Assembly (NCBI GenBank): GCA_022447825.1
Contig: JAKUTY010000014.1
Coordinates: 1 to 46,381, forward strand
DNA from: SAR202 cluster bacterium
GTDB taxonomy: Bacteria; Chloroflexota; Dehalococcoidia; Lucifugimonadales; UBA826
Length of the DNA stretch: 46,381 bases
Reading direction: 5' to 3'
Part shown: piece by piece, positions 10,645 to 19,827 of the stretch
Layout: every line of letters begins with the position of its first letter
Numbering within the stretch: position 1 is the stretch's first letter
Notes under the pieces: model-generated
What the model was told of the DNA's origin: nothing
Seen by the model: only the letters and a program-made list of their open reading frames with translations
Database searches by the model: none
Made by a program: the position numbers and the translations under genes

Positions 10645-11694
10645 TTAACTAATAGTAACAGTTTGATGAGTATTTGAAGATTCGTACACACCCAATGCTA
10701 TTTTTAAAACGTGAGTAGAAAAATCTATATCCATGTCAATATGAGAGTCATTGTTGATTGAGTCTATAAATGCGTGTGCTGCACCCTTAAACCCTGAAAT
10801 CCAATCAGAATCAATTTGATGGTGAGTTGATTTGTCACCATTAAAAACAATTAATGGAGGTAAATCTAGCATCTCACCCGTACATCGGGTGATCCAAATT
10901 GTTCCCTCACTACCAATTATTTCAAAGAATTCGTCTACTGAGTAATATTTTGATCTTAAATACATTTCCGGAGAAGATGCATAATCAATAGAGACTAGAC
11001 ATTTTTTATTTTTAACTTCAAAAATTGTAGAGCTAGGTGTTTCGTCAATAAAATCTTCATTTTTAGATACAAAAGCTGAAATTTTAGAAATTTCCCCGAC
11101 AAGATTTACAGCGGTAGCGTAATGATGCCACCCACCATCGTAAAGGCCACCTCCGGGATTTTTGTTTGAGTCTCTGCGCCAAATGTTTGTATCATTTTCT
11201 AGCTTATATGAATTTGAAGATTTGCCCCTAAGATGCCGAATTCTAATCATGTTAGGTTCTCCTATCGCACCATCATTGATTAGTTGTTTAGCTTTAATTA
11301 TGGGAGGGTAATATAAATAATTTTCAGTAATTCGAAACTTGGAGGTTGATTTTTTTACTGCTGAATTGATTCTTTTAGCTTCATCTAATGTAGTGGATAA
11401 AGGTTTTTGGCAAGAAACGTGCTTATTTGAATTTAATGCTTTTATTATTTGTTCTGAATGAAGAAAAGTTGGGGTTAATATTTCTATTGCGTCCATGTCA
11501 GTATTGGAAATAAATTCATCAAAGTTTGTGAAAATTTGAGGGTTAATTCCCCATTGGTTTGATCTAGATTCTGCTCTTTCGTATTGAGTGTCGCATAAAC
11601 TAACGATTTCGCAATTAGAATTTTCTAAGTATCCTGGGACATTTAATTGTGAAATAGCTCCACAGCCAACAATACCGAGTTTGATTTTTGTCAT
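10645..11694 (-). CDS. Gfo/Idh/MocA-family oxidoreductase
   Basis: N-terminal Rossmann GIVGCGAISQLNVPGYLEN, LTPTFLHSEQIIKALNSNKHVSCQKPLSTTLDEAKR, and GGGLYDGGWHHY. Confidence 0.88.
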   Translation of the reverse strand: MTKIKLGIVGCGAISQLNVPGYLENSNCEIVSLCDTQYERAESRSNQWGINPQIFTNFDEFISNTDMDAIEILTPTFLHSEQIIKALNSNKHVSCQKPLSTTLDEAKRINSAVKKSTSKFRITENYLYYPPIIKAKQLINDGAIGEPNMIRIRHLRGKSSNSYKLENDTNIWRRDSNKNPGGGLYDGGWHHYATAVNLVGEISKISAFVSKNEDFIDETPSSTIFEVKNKKCLVSIDYASSPEMYLRSKYYSVDEFFEIIGSEGTIWITRCTGEMLDLPPLIVFNGDKSTHHQIDSDWISGFKGAAHAFIDSINNDSHIDMDIDFSTHVLKIALGVYESSNTHQTVTIS

Positions 11695-11715
11695 ATCGAC
11701 TCCATTAGATATAGT

Positions 11716-12465
11716 TTAGTCGTCTTTCCAAAATCTTTCCTCTAGAAATTCAAAAGATAGATTTGAAACTTTTGTTTTCACGTCTTCTATCATTCCAGGA
11801 TGGCCGCAAGCATATACCATTGTGTTACTTGGAGAAAGATTTAAAGAGTTAATTTGATCAACTATAATATTGTTCACTCTACCCGTAATTCCATTCCAAT
11901 ACGAATTTTTTATATCATCTGGTCTACTAATTGTAGGAACGAAATGTAATAATTCAGGATGGGATTTCATCAATTTAAAGAACTCATTGTCATACACAAA
12001 TTCATCAAAATAGCTTGCACCTTCAAGAATGTAAAATTTATGGCCTATTTTGTTTTGATGTATGTAGTTTCTAATAATGCTTACATATGGAACTATACCT
12101 GTAACAGTTCCAACAAAAAGTTGATTAGGGTGATTTTCTTTTAATGTGAAGATTCCTTTCGCTCTTGGTCTAATAGTGACCAAATCCCCAGTTTTTAAAT
12201 TCCATAATTGAGGTGTTAAAACTCCTCCATCATTCTCTGGAACTAGTTCAATGAATAATTCTAAGAATTCTTCATGAGGTGAAGATGCAATTGAGTATGC
12301 TCGTTCTATTTTATTTTTACCAATCGTACAATATTGACCAGGTGTAAAATCGAAATTAGCAGGTTTTTTTAACCAAATAATTCTTAAGTCGTCAGTTTTG
12401 TTTTCATAGTCAATTACAGTAGTTGTAGGTAAGTGATTGTTTTTATTGAGCTTTTGAATAGTCAA
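11716..12465 (-). CDS. FAD/NAD(P)-binding oxidoreductase of the bacterial ferredoxin-NADP reductase type
   Basis: FAD motif RAYSIASSP, GTVTGIVPYVSIIRNY, VYACGHPGMIEDVK, and C-terminal EERFWKDD typical of FPR-type reductases. Confidence 0.87.
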   Translation of the reverse strand: MTIQKLNKNNHLPTTTVIDYENKTDDLRIIWLKKPANFDFTPGQYCTIGKNKIERAYSIASSPHEEFLELFIELVPENDGGVLTPQLWNLKTGDLVTIRPRAKGIFTLKENHPNQLFVGTVTGIVPYVSIIRNYIHQNKIGHKFYILEGASYFDEFVYDNEFFKLMKSHPELLHFVPTISRPDDIKNSYWNGITGRVNNIIVDQINSLNLSPSNTMVYACGHPGMIEDVKTKVSNLSFEFLEERFWKDD

Positions 12466-12482
12466 ACTATCTCCAATAAAAA

Positions 12483-15155
12483 TTACTCAGGCTTTTCAAT
12501 CCGTACGGGAATTAAATTTAGTTGGTCAAAATGCAACATGGGGTCTTCAGTTTTGTGTTCTTGAACCTTTTCTATAATTGAACCAAAGAGTTGGGTTGTA
12601 GAAACAATTCCAGAGTTAATGCCGTTGAGATGTGCAATTCCAGATAGCTCAAAATTATCTCCAATAATTTTGATGGAATCTCCCTCAAGAATATTGTTGT
12701 TTAAAGCATCTTGAGAGTTTAATTCAATAATTTCATTTCTAGTAATGGAGTTTTTGTCATTGATCAATTGGATTTTTGCGTCTGATTTTGATTCTTCTAA
12801 AATTCGGCCTCTAGTTAGAATCATGGGGAATTCATCACTAGAAATAGAATTGAGATTTAGTGAAATGTTTATAGGTTTAAATTTTAATTTTCTTTTTACT
12901 GAATAAATTTGGCCACTTTGAGAAATCTTTTGAAAGTTAATATCATTAGTTGATAGTAAAAATGGACTTAATTCTTTAAAAACTTCTTCAGAATTGGAAT
13001 AATTGAAATTGTTAGCCCCCATTCTAGTGGCTAGCTGGCATAATATTCTCCAATCCTCATCTTCATCAAACTTATTACCTAGGGCTGGATTAACTTTATG
13101 GATTCTTCTCTCAAGGTTAGTAAACGTACCATCTTTTTCAGCAAATAGACTAGATGGGAATACTACGTCAGCTTTAGCTGTAAATTCATTTTCAAAGCTT
13201 TCGTGCACCACCAAAAATTCTACTTTATCTAGTGCGTTTTTAATTTTTTGACCAGATTCTGAAGAAATAGACGCTTGATTACCTATGATATGTAAGGCTT
13301 TAATGTCACCTGTTTGGCAAGCGTTGTCTAATTCTCCTAATCCTATTCCAGTTTCTGAGATATGGGAGTATCCAGGTCCAAAATTAGGTACACAACCCAT
13401 ATCTCTAGCACCCTGTTCATTAGGCCCAGTGAATAATGGGTAAATTCCTGAACCAGGGTTTTCAACATTTCCTGTTAATAAAGCTAAATCAATTATTGCT
13501 GTCGATGTAGATTCCTTGATTTCAGAAGAAATTGTATCCAAAGAATATAAAAACGATGTGGCTGTAGATTCTGAAATTGTTTTTGCTAAATCTTGGATTT
13601 CTTCTTGGGAAACTCCAGTTTCTTTAGATACTCTACTAAGGTCAAAGTCCCAAACAGAGCTTCTGAACTCATCAAAATTTTCACAAGATTTTGATGCGAA
13701 ATCATGGTTTTCTAAGGATTGATCTATTATTGATCTAATGATTCCACCAATTAAGATATGTTCTGTATTGATGTTTGGTTTTATCCAATGGTCTGCAAAT
13801 CTTGATAGTTCAGTTTCTCTTGGGTCGATAATTATAGCTTTTGACCCTTTTGAGATAGCTTGTTTTATTGGGACACCTAATACATTGTGTTGTTCTGTAA
13901 TATTTGAAGAAACTATCACAAATAAGTCTGTTTTCAATAAGTTCCATATAGTATTTGTGGCAGAAGAATGTCCAATCATAGAAGATAAATTATCAAATAT
14001 TTCTGAGTTAGTATTTGAAGAGAAATCAATATTGTTGGACTGCATTATTTGTCTTGTGAATTTCTGTGCTATGAAATGATCTTCATTAGTGCCTCTGTCA
14101 GATGATATTAATGAATACGAATTTCCTTTAAATTGAGATAGTTTTGAGGCCACTAAATCTAAGGCTTCAGGCCATGATGCTTCAACTAATTCTCCATTCT
14201 TTTTGATTAAAGGGGTTTTTATTCTATTTCTGTTGTTGGCATAATCCAGTCCGAATTTTCCTTTGAAGCAAGTCATGCCTTGATTAGCTTCTGCTTCGCG
14301 TACTGGAATTGAGCGAATTAATTTATTCCTTTTATTTATGTCTAAAGATGTTTGGCATCCAACAGGACAATGTGGACATGTTGTTGTGGTTTTGACTTCA
14401 GCTTTATCCCATTTGTAATCCCGCTCAACTATCGCTCCCGTGGGACAAACATCTATGCATGCTCCACAAAACTCACATCCGGACTCTAATAGAGATATTC
14501 CTTTAGATGTGCCTATAATACTTCTGCCTGATCTCTCTTTTAGTGTTATCGCTTGATCGACTCTTACTTCATCACAAGCTCTTACACACCTAGAGCAAAC
14601 AATACACAAATTCATATCCATATCCCAAAAAGGGTCTTTAACCTCTAATGGCAGATGTCGGTTGTTGTAAGTCAATGGGGTTGTTAATTCCATTTCCATG
14701 TATCTCACAGTATCTTTAAGTTCACACCTTTCATTTTTAGGACAAGTCACGCATCTATCATTCACGGTTACATGCCTTAGACATACGTCAGTGGGACCGC
14801 AAAGATCAATTCTGTGACAATTTAAACATCCGTGAGGATGCTCTGAAATAAGTAATTCCATGATCCCTTTGCGAAGAGAAATTAATTCGTCAGTATTTGT
14901 CTCGACTCTCATGCCTTCGGAAATTGGAGTTGTGCAGGAAGCTGGACTTCCAGGCAATGATCTGTATGATCCATCTGGAGTAGGAGCCTCTGCTTTTACT
15001 ACGCACATTCTGCACGCACCATAAGGTTTCATACCAGGGTAATAACATAAATATGGTATGTACATTCCATTGTCCATAGCAGCTTGAATAATCATGCTTC
15101 CTGGTTGTGCCTGGATTTCCTTCCCGTCAATAGTTAAGTTGATTTTTTCAGTCAT
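12483..15155 (-). CDS. NuoG/formate-dehydrogenase-alpha-like FeS-molybdopterin-fold subunit without a recognisable catalytic Cys/Sec
   Basis: N-terminal [2Fe-2S] (YLCYYPGMKPYGACRMC), Cys-rich His-Cys region (HPHGCLNCHRIDLCGPTDVCLRH...DRCVTCPKNERCEL), two 4Fe-4S motifs (CIVCSRCVRAC; CEFCGACIDVCPTGA), MopB 4Fe-4S (CPHCPVGC...GMTCFKG), and a C-terminal MopB domain. Confidence 0.9.
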   Translation of the reverse strand: MTEKINLTIDGKEIQAQPGSMIIQAAMDNGMYIPYLCYYPGMKPYGACRMCVVKAEAPTPDGSYRSLPGSPASCTTPISEGMRVETNTDELISLRKGIMELLISEHPHGCLNCHRIDLCGPTDVCLRHVTVNDRCVTCPKNERCELKDTVRYMEMELTTPLTYNNRHLPLEVKDPFWDMDMNLCIVCSRCVRACDEVRVDQAITLKERSGRSIIGTSKGISLLESGCEFCGACIDVCPTGAIVERDYKWDKAEVKTTTTCPHCPVGCQTSLDINKRNKLIRSIPVREAEANQGMTCFKGKFGLDYANNRNRIKTPLIKKNGELVEASWPEALDLVASKLSQFKGNSYSLISSDRGTNEDHFIAQKFTRQIMQSNNIDFSSNTNSEIFDNLSSMIGHSSATNTIWNLLKTDLFVIVSSNITEQHNVLGVPIKQAISKGSKAIIIDPRETELSRFADHWIKPNINTEHILIGGIIRSIIDQSLENHDFASKSCENFDEFRSSVWDFDLSRVSKETGVSQEEIQDLAKTISESTATSFLYSLDTISSEIKESTSTAIIDLALLTGNVENPGSGIYPLFTGPNEQGARDMGCVPNFGPGYSHISETGIGLGELDNACQTGDIKALHIIGNQASISSESGQKIKNALDKVEFLVVHESFENEFTAKADVVFPSSLFAEKDGTFTNLERRIHKVNPALGNKFDEDEDWRILCQLATRMGANNFNYSNSEEVFKELSPFLLSTNDINFQKISQSGQIYSVKRKLKFKPINISLNLNSISSDEFPMILTRGRILEESKSDAKIQLINDKNSITRNEIIELNSQDALNNNILEGDSIKIIGDNFELSGIAHLNGINSGIVSTTQLFGSIIEKVQEHKTEDPMLHFDQLNLIPVRIEKPE

Positions 15156-16893
15156 TTTTTACTCCAACGACAAAGTCTTGAGCATATGGGCGGGTATTTT
15201 TAGGAACAATTTTAGGGTTGTTACAAGATCCTGTTGGACAGATTCCATCTTCGATATGTGACCGAAAATCTTTTTCAAAGTGAGGGATTGCAGATCTAAT
15301 TGGACCAAATCCTAGTTGGCCATGTCCACAAAGAGATCCTGCTTCCATTGTTCCGCCCACACTTTTCATTAAGTCCATATCTCCATCTTGACTTTCAAAA
15401 TTAGAAATTCTTTCGACAATTTCTAATAAGTGCTCCATTCCTAGCCTGCATGGGAAACATTTTCCGCAGGATTCAAATTGGCAGAATGCAACTAGAATTC
15501 TTGTTAGGTCTACTGCGCAAACTTCATTACTGCCAACAATAATGCCCCCAGATCCGAATATGGCTCCTGCTGCTCTCATTTCATCAAAATCAATGTGGAT
15601 GTCTGTACTGTCAGGGCCCAGTACCCCACCTAATGGACCTCCAGTTTGTAGTAGTTTTAGGGTTTGATGTTCTTTCATGCCACCACCTAAATCATCAATT
15701 ACTTGTTTTAATGTTAGCCCCATTGGTACTTCATATAATCCCGGTTTATTAACGTCACCGCTCAAGCAAACTATGGCTGTACCTGTACTTTTATTTACTC
15801 CTATAGAAGAGAACCATTCAGCTCCTTTTGAAACAATTTCGGGAGTGTATGACAAAGATTTCACATTGTTAATATTACTTGGCTTGCCCCATACTCCAAA
15901 TGCAGCTGGAAATGGTGGGCGATACCTGGGCATAGATCTTTTCCCCTCTACTGCTTCCATCAATGCTGTCTCTTCTCCAGCAACATATGATTCACCTGTT
16001 AATGAAACTTCGATGTCGAAGTCAAATCCCGAACCAAATATGTTTTTACCCAATATCCCTAGCTCTTTGGCCTGCTTAATGGCTTCTTCTGTTCTATTAA
16101 TAGGTCCGTTGTGACCATGTCTTATGAATACGATTCCGTTACTTGCTCCAGTGGCATATCCAGCAATCAATAATCCTTCTAATAGAGTGTGTGGGTCGCT
16201 TTCCAGAATCCCTTTATCGTTAAATGCTCCTGGGTCACCTTCTTCACAATTACAAAGTATGTATTTTGTTGGGTTTGAGGATCCTACTAAAAAGCTCCAT
16301 TTAACTCCTGTTGGAAATGCAGCTCCTCCTCGACCTCTTAACCCAGAATTTTTTACTTCATCGATTACATCTGATGGTTCCATGGATGACAGAGCTTTAT
16401 GTAATCCTCCATACCCTCCGTTAGCAATATATTGAAGAATGTCTCCTGGTGATGTGTGTCCTGCGTTTCTAAGAGCAATTCTTTCTTGGAGTGCAATTCC
16501 AGGTAAAGAGTTAAGGTCAGGTTCATTAAAATTTGGTCCTTCTGAACCGAGATATCCTAATGTTGAAGTGGTGTCAATTTTATTATTGATTAAATATTCT
16601 TCAACTATTGTGTTTATGCTATCAGTAGTGACATTGTTGAAAAATAATCTTGACTGACCTTGTTTTTTAATGTCTATTAATGGCTCTGCATAACAAAGCC
16701 CTAAACACCCGACCTCTTCTATAATGGCATCTATTTTTTTCTCAGATAAAATGGATTTTAATTCTTCAATTACTCTGAATGCTCCTGAAGCATGGCCACA
16801 CATAGCTGTGCCAACCCTTATAACAGGGAGAGGTGAATCGTTTAATAGATTCCATTCTTGATCTGCTTTATCTTTTAATTCTTCAAAATTCAT
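15148..16893 (-). CDS. NuoF-like NADH-binding flavoprotein subunit with N-terminal thioredoxin-like domain
   Basis: GLRGRGGAAFPTGVKWSF, CNCEEGDPGAFNDKGILESDPHTLLEGL, GEETALMEAVEGKRSMPRYRPPFPA, and CGKCFPCRLGMEHLLEI...GSLCGHGQLG. Confidence 0.95.
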   Translation of the reverse strand: MNFEELKDKADQEWNLLNDSPLPVIRVGTAMCGHASGAFRVIEELKSILSEKKIDAIIEEVGCLGLCYAEPLIDIKKQGQSRLFFNNVTTDSINTIVEEYLINNKIDTTSTLGYLGSEGPNFNEPDLNSLPGIALQERIALRNAGHTSPGDILQYIANGGYGGLHKALSSMEPSDVIDEVKNSGLRGRGGAAFPTGVKWSFLVGSSNPTKYILCNCEEGDPGAFNDKGILESDPHTLLEGLLIAGYATGASNGIVFIRHGHNGPINRTEEAIKQAKELGILGKNIFGSGFDFDIEVSLTGESYVAGEETALMEAVEGKRSMPRYRPPFPAAFGVWGKPSNINNVKSLSYTPEIVSKGAEWFSSIGVNKSTGTAIVCLSGDVNKPGLYEVPMGLTLKQVIDDLGGGMKEHQTLKLLQTGGPLGGVLGPDSTDIHIDFDEMRAAGAIFGSGGIIVGSNEVCAVDLTRILVAFCQFESCGKCFPCRLGMEHLLEIVERISNFESQDGDMDLMKSVGGTMEAGSLCGHGQLGFGPIRSAIPHFEKDFRSHIEDGICPTGSCNNPKIVPKNTRPYAQDFVVGVKND

Positions 16894-17399
16894 TATATGT
16901 GTTTGGGTTCCGAAGATTTTATTTCTTTAATTAATTTAATCGACTCATCTGGAGATATTTTTCCGAATAGTTCGTGATTAAGACTGATTACAGGAGCTTG
17001 AGAGCAAGCCCCCAGGCATGTATTAAACCTAAAAGAGAATTCTCCATCTTGTGTATCTCCCTCTTCTTTCAAATCTAGGTAATCTAGAACTGCTTGTAAG
17101 ATATTAGATGAACCCTCTAGGTGACATGTAGGCCCCCAACAAACTTCTATAGAATGATTATTAGGAGGAGTAAACCTGAAGTTAGGATAAAACGAAGCTA
17201 CTCCAAACACTGCATTTACAGTAGTGTCTTGTTGAACTGCAACTTCTTCAATAGCTTCGTTTGGTATGTATCCAATAGCATCTTGAATCGCAAGTAAAGA
17301 AGACAATACAGTAACTGTAGGTCTGTGTTGGGAAGCAATAGCTTCAATAATTTGTTTTCTCAAAGTCTCGTTATCAGCGGGCAAAGATGTTCTCCTCAT
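16893..17399 (-). CDS. NuoE-like thioredoxin-fold [2Fe-2S] subunit
   Basis: CWGPTCHLEGS...FRFNTCLGACSQAPVISLN four-Cys pattern and an N-terminal helical domain. Abuts the NuoF-like gene. Confidence 0.93.
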   Translation of the reverse strand: MRRTSLPADNETLRKQIIEAIASQHRPTVTVLSSLLAIQDAIGYIPNEAIEEVAVQQDTTVNAVFGVASFYPNFRFTPPNNHSIEVCWGPTCHLEGSSNILQAVLDYLDLKEEGDTQDGEFSFRFNTCLGACSQAPVISLNHELFGKISPDESIKLIKEIKSSEPKHI

Positions 17400-17445
17400 C
17401 TTTGTAAACTACCACAAGCATATCATAGCGCTTATATAGTCTCAA

Positions 17446-18765
17446 TCAATTGTTTATAGGTTTTTTTATCACAAATTCTGCTAGTTTTTCACCAAGTTCT
17501 ACACTGTAATTTGTCCCTCTATCTTGCGGATAAATTTGAGAAGTATTTCCTAGTAATAAATTTTCAATACCTGTTTCGTGTGAAGGCATTTTTTGAGAGT
17601 ATTTAGATTCAATAATTGGTTGTGCTCCAGATATTTTTTGGAAATGAGATTTAATAATCCAATCTTCAGAAAAGTTTGGGTTAATTTGATTTAGAAATGG
17701 TAGGTATTGTTGTAATAATTCATTTTCACTGAGTTGGTATATGGGATGATGAGTAGTGAGGTAATTAGATAAATAGATTACATGACTATTTCCATAAACT
17801 GATTGACTAACTAAATTCGTGTGTTCAATAACACCTACAAACGGAAAAGTTCTATCTGCAATATTTAACCAATAGTATTTTGATAGTTGGTTTTTTAGTT
17901 CCAAAATGAGTTGTACTGCAGACATATAACGTGTTTTTTGGAGTTTTTCTTTATATGTATCAGGTAAACCTATTGTTATTTTGTCAAATACATTAGACGG
18001 TACAGTGGCTATCACTGCGTCGAATTCTATTGTTTGCTCATTATTTGTTGTTAAACTCAAAGATCCAGATTCATTTTTTTTAATTTGTGAAATTGGTGAA
18101 TTTAATTGGATTTTTACACCTAAATCAATACATTTTTTTGATAACGCATTGAAAAATATATCAAAACTACCTGTGGGGTATCCCAGTTTTTCTTTTGAAA
18201 AAAACCCTTCTCTTGATTTGAATCTCGTATTCATTTTTCCCCATAGCCACGGCATCCCTACTTCTTTGTAGTGTTCTTCTCCAAATTTACCAATCAACAT
18301 TGGTTCCCAAAATGCTTTATAAATTTCGCTATTCACATTTTTGTTCAACCACTCTATAGCTGTGAATTTTTCGAGATCATGCCAGTTTTTTATTTTACTA
18401 ATTTTCAAGCTGGATAATCCCAAAGATATTCTGTTTTTAATAGATAGGGGCCTATATCTCAACAAGTCGATAGGAGTCATAAAATCGTATGTTTTTGATT
18501 GAAAAATAGTTCCGACTGAAGATTCATACCATCCTATTTTGCTTTCTAATCCTAATTCAATCATTAAGTCGATGATTTTATTATCGCTAGTGAACCAGTG
18601 ATGATATCCTTTTTCTATTGGAGTTCCGTTAATTTGAAATGTTGATGCATGACCTCCTAAAAATGAGTCTTTTTCAAAAATCGTTACTTCAGATGATGTT
18701 TTTTGGGCAATTCTTAATGCTGCAGTTAGTCCGGTTGCCCCTGCGCCTAGAATGGCAATTTTCAT
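17446..18765 (-). CDS. FAD-dependent amine oxidase/phytoene-desaturase-like oxidoreductase
   Basis: N-terminal dinucleotide-binding motif MKIAILGAGATGLTAALRIA...VTIFEKDSFLGGHASTF. Confidence 0.88.
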   Translation of the reverse strand: MKIAILGAGATGLTAALRIAQKTSSEVTIFEKDSFLGGHASTFQINGTPIEKGYHHWFTSDNKIIDLMIELGLESKIGWYESSVGTIFQSKTYDFMTPIDLLRYRPLSIKNRISLGLSSLKISKIKNWHDLEKFTAIEWLNKNVNSEIYKAFWEPMLIGKFGEEHYKEVGMPWLWGKMNTRFKSREGFFSKEKLGYPTGSFDIFFNALSKKCIDLGVKIQLNSPISQIKKNESGSLSLTTNNEQTIEFDAVIATVPSNVFDKITIGLPDTYKEKLQKTRYMSAVQLILELKNQLSKYYWLNIADRTFPFVGVIEHTNLVSQSVYGNSHVIYLSNYLTTHHPIYQLSENELLQQYLPFLNQINPNFSEDWIIKSHFQKISGAQPIIESKYSQKMPSHETGIENLLLGNTSQIYPQDRGTNYSVELGEKLAEFVIKKPINN

Positions 18766-19809
18766 TTAATTTTTAGACCTTTGTTCATTTGTTTTGATGT
18801 TTTTGATAGACAGACCATTTTTCCATAGAAATATTTGTCCCAAAATGACAATTGGAATAATTAATAAAGCATGAGTCATTCCTGCAAATGCTGCTGCCTC
18901 AGATCTAGAAGTATTGGAATATGGAATTAGTATTAATGTTTCTCTTGCTATTATTTCAAACAATCCTATTCCTCCAGGCGTTATAGGTATAGATGCTCCT
19001 AAATTTACTATTCCTGTAATCATAATAGATGATTCAATTAAATAAATGTTTGATTCAAAGTTATGATCAATTCCTATGCTGACACAAACAAAATAAAATA
19101 AAAAGGATTCAAGTATCCATATAGGTAATGAAAGAATTAAGGTTATTGTTAAAATTTTTCTGTTATTTAAATATTTGAATCCATCAAAAAATTGTTTGAA
19201 CAATTCCAAATATATTTTTGAGATTTTTTTAGGCATAAATCGAGATGAAAATTCTACGAAACTAAGTGTTGATTTAGGTACAAATGATGCAATTAGAAGT
19301 AGGATGAAAATTAAGACAAATGGAATAGAAAAGATCAAAATTAGAATTAAAGAATTGATTTTCGTTATATTTTCAAAATGGTTAATGATGTTTGAAATAG
19401 GAATAAAGAATGACATTATTATTATTAAAAATATCAACGCCATGGCATCCATAATCCTTTCAACAAAAATGGTGCTGATTCCCGTAGCCAACTTAATCGA
19501 TGATTTTTGCGATAGTAAATAACTTCTGATGAACTCACCAGCTCGTAATGGCAAAATGTTGTTTGCCATATACCCAATTACTACCATGGGGAATAAGGTT
19601 CTATTTTTTAACGTATGGTTTGTTCCTATTAAGTATTTCCATCGTATGGTACGGAACCATAGACTAATGAAGTAACATCCTAGTCCAGGTATTAGTAAAT
19701 AGAAATTAGATTCTGAGAGATGTATTAACATTTGAGAAATATCAGATGTCCATACAAAAAATAATAAAAGTAATGTCCCAGCAAATATAGCTAAAAATGT
19801 TTTAGTCAT
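18766..19809 (-). CDS. UPF0104 / lysylphosphatidylglycerol-synthase-TM-like flippase-domain membrane protein
   Basis: Multiple hydrophobic segments, LRAGEFIRSYLL, and NLGASIPITPGGIGLFEII, typical of the family. Confidence 0.85.
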   Translation of the reverse strand: MTKTFLAIFAGTLLLLFFVWTSDISQMLIHLSESNFYLLIPGLGCYFISLWFRTIRWKYLIGTNHTLKNRTLFPMVVIGYMANNILPLRAGEFIRSYLLSQKSSIKLATGISTIFVERIMDAMALIFLIIIMSFFIPISNIINHFENITKINSLILILIFSIPFVLIFILLLIASFVPKSTLSFVEFSSRFMPKKISKIYLELFKQFFDGFKYLNNRKILTITLILSLPIWILESFLFYFVCVSIGIDHNFESNIYLIESSIMITGIVNLGASIPITPGGIGLFEIIARETLILIPYSNTSRSEAAAFAGMTHALLIIPIVILGQIFLWKNGLSIKNIKTNEQRSKN

Positions 19810-19827
19810 TATTTTAATTCCATATAG

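Noticed and set aside
10876-10896. TCACCCG-TACAT-CGGGTGA hairpin in the Gfo/Idh/MocA gene
   Set aside because: Only 7-bp arms inside coding sequence; plausible by chance.
12483-15155. Annotating the 890-aa protein as a functional formate dehydrogenase
   Set aside because: The catalytic Cys/Sec-His segment is replaced by ...FSSNTNS..., with no in-frame TGA. Only a NuoG/FdhA-like fold is supported.
15677-16657. Three plus-strand ORFs (145, 103 and 72 aa) opposite the NuoF-like gene
   Set aside because: Pro/Ser-rich antisense translations of a conserved CDS, with no start-site or family support.
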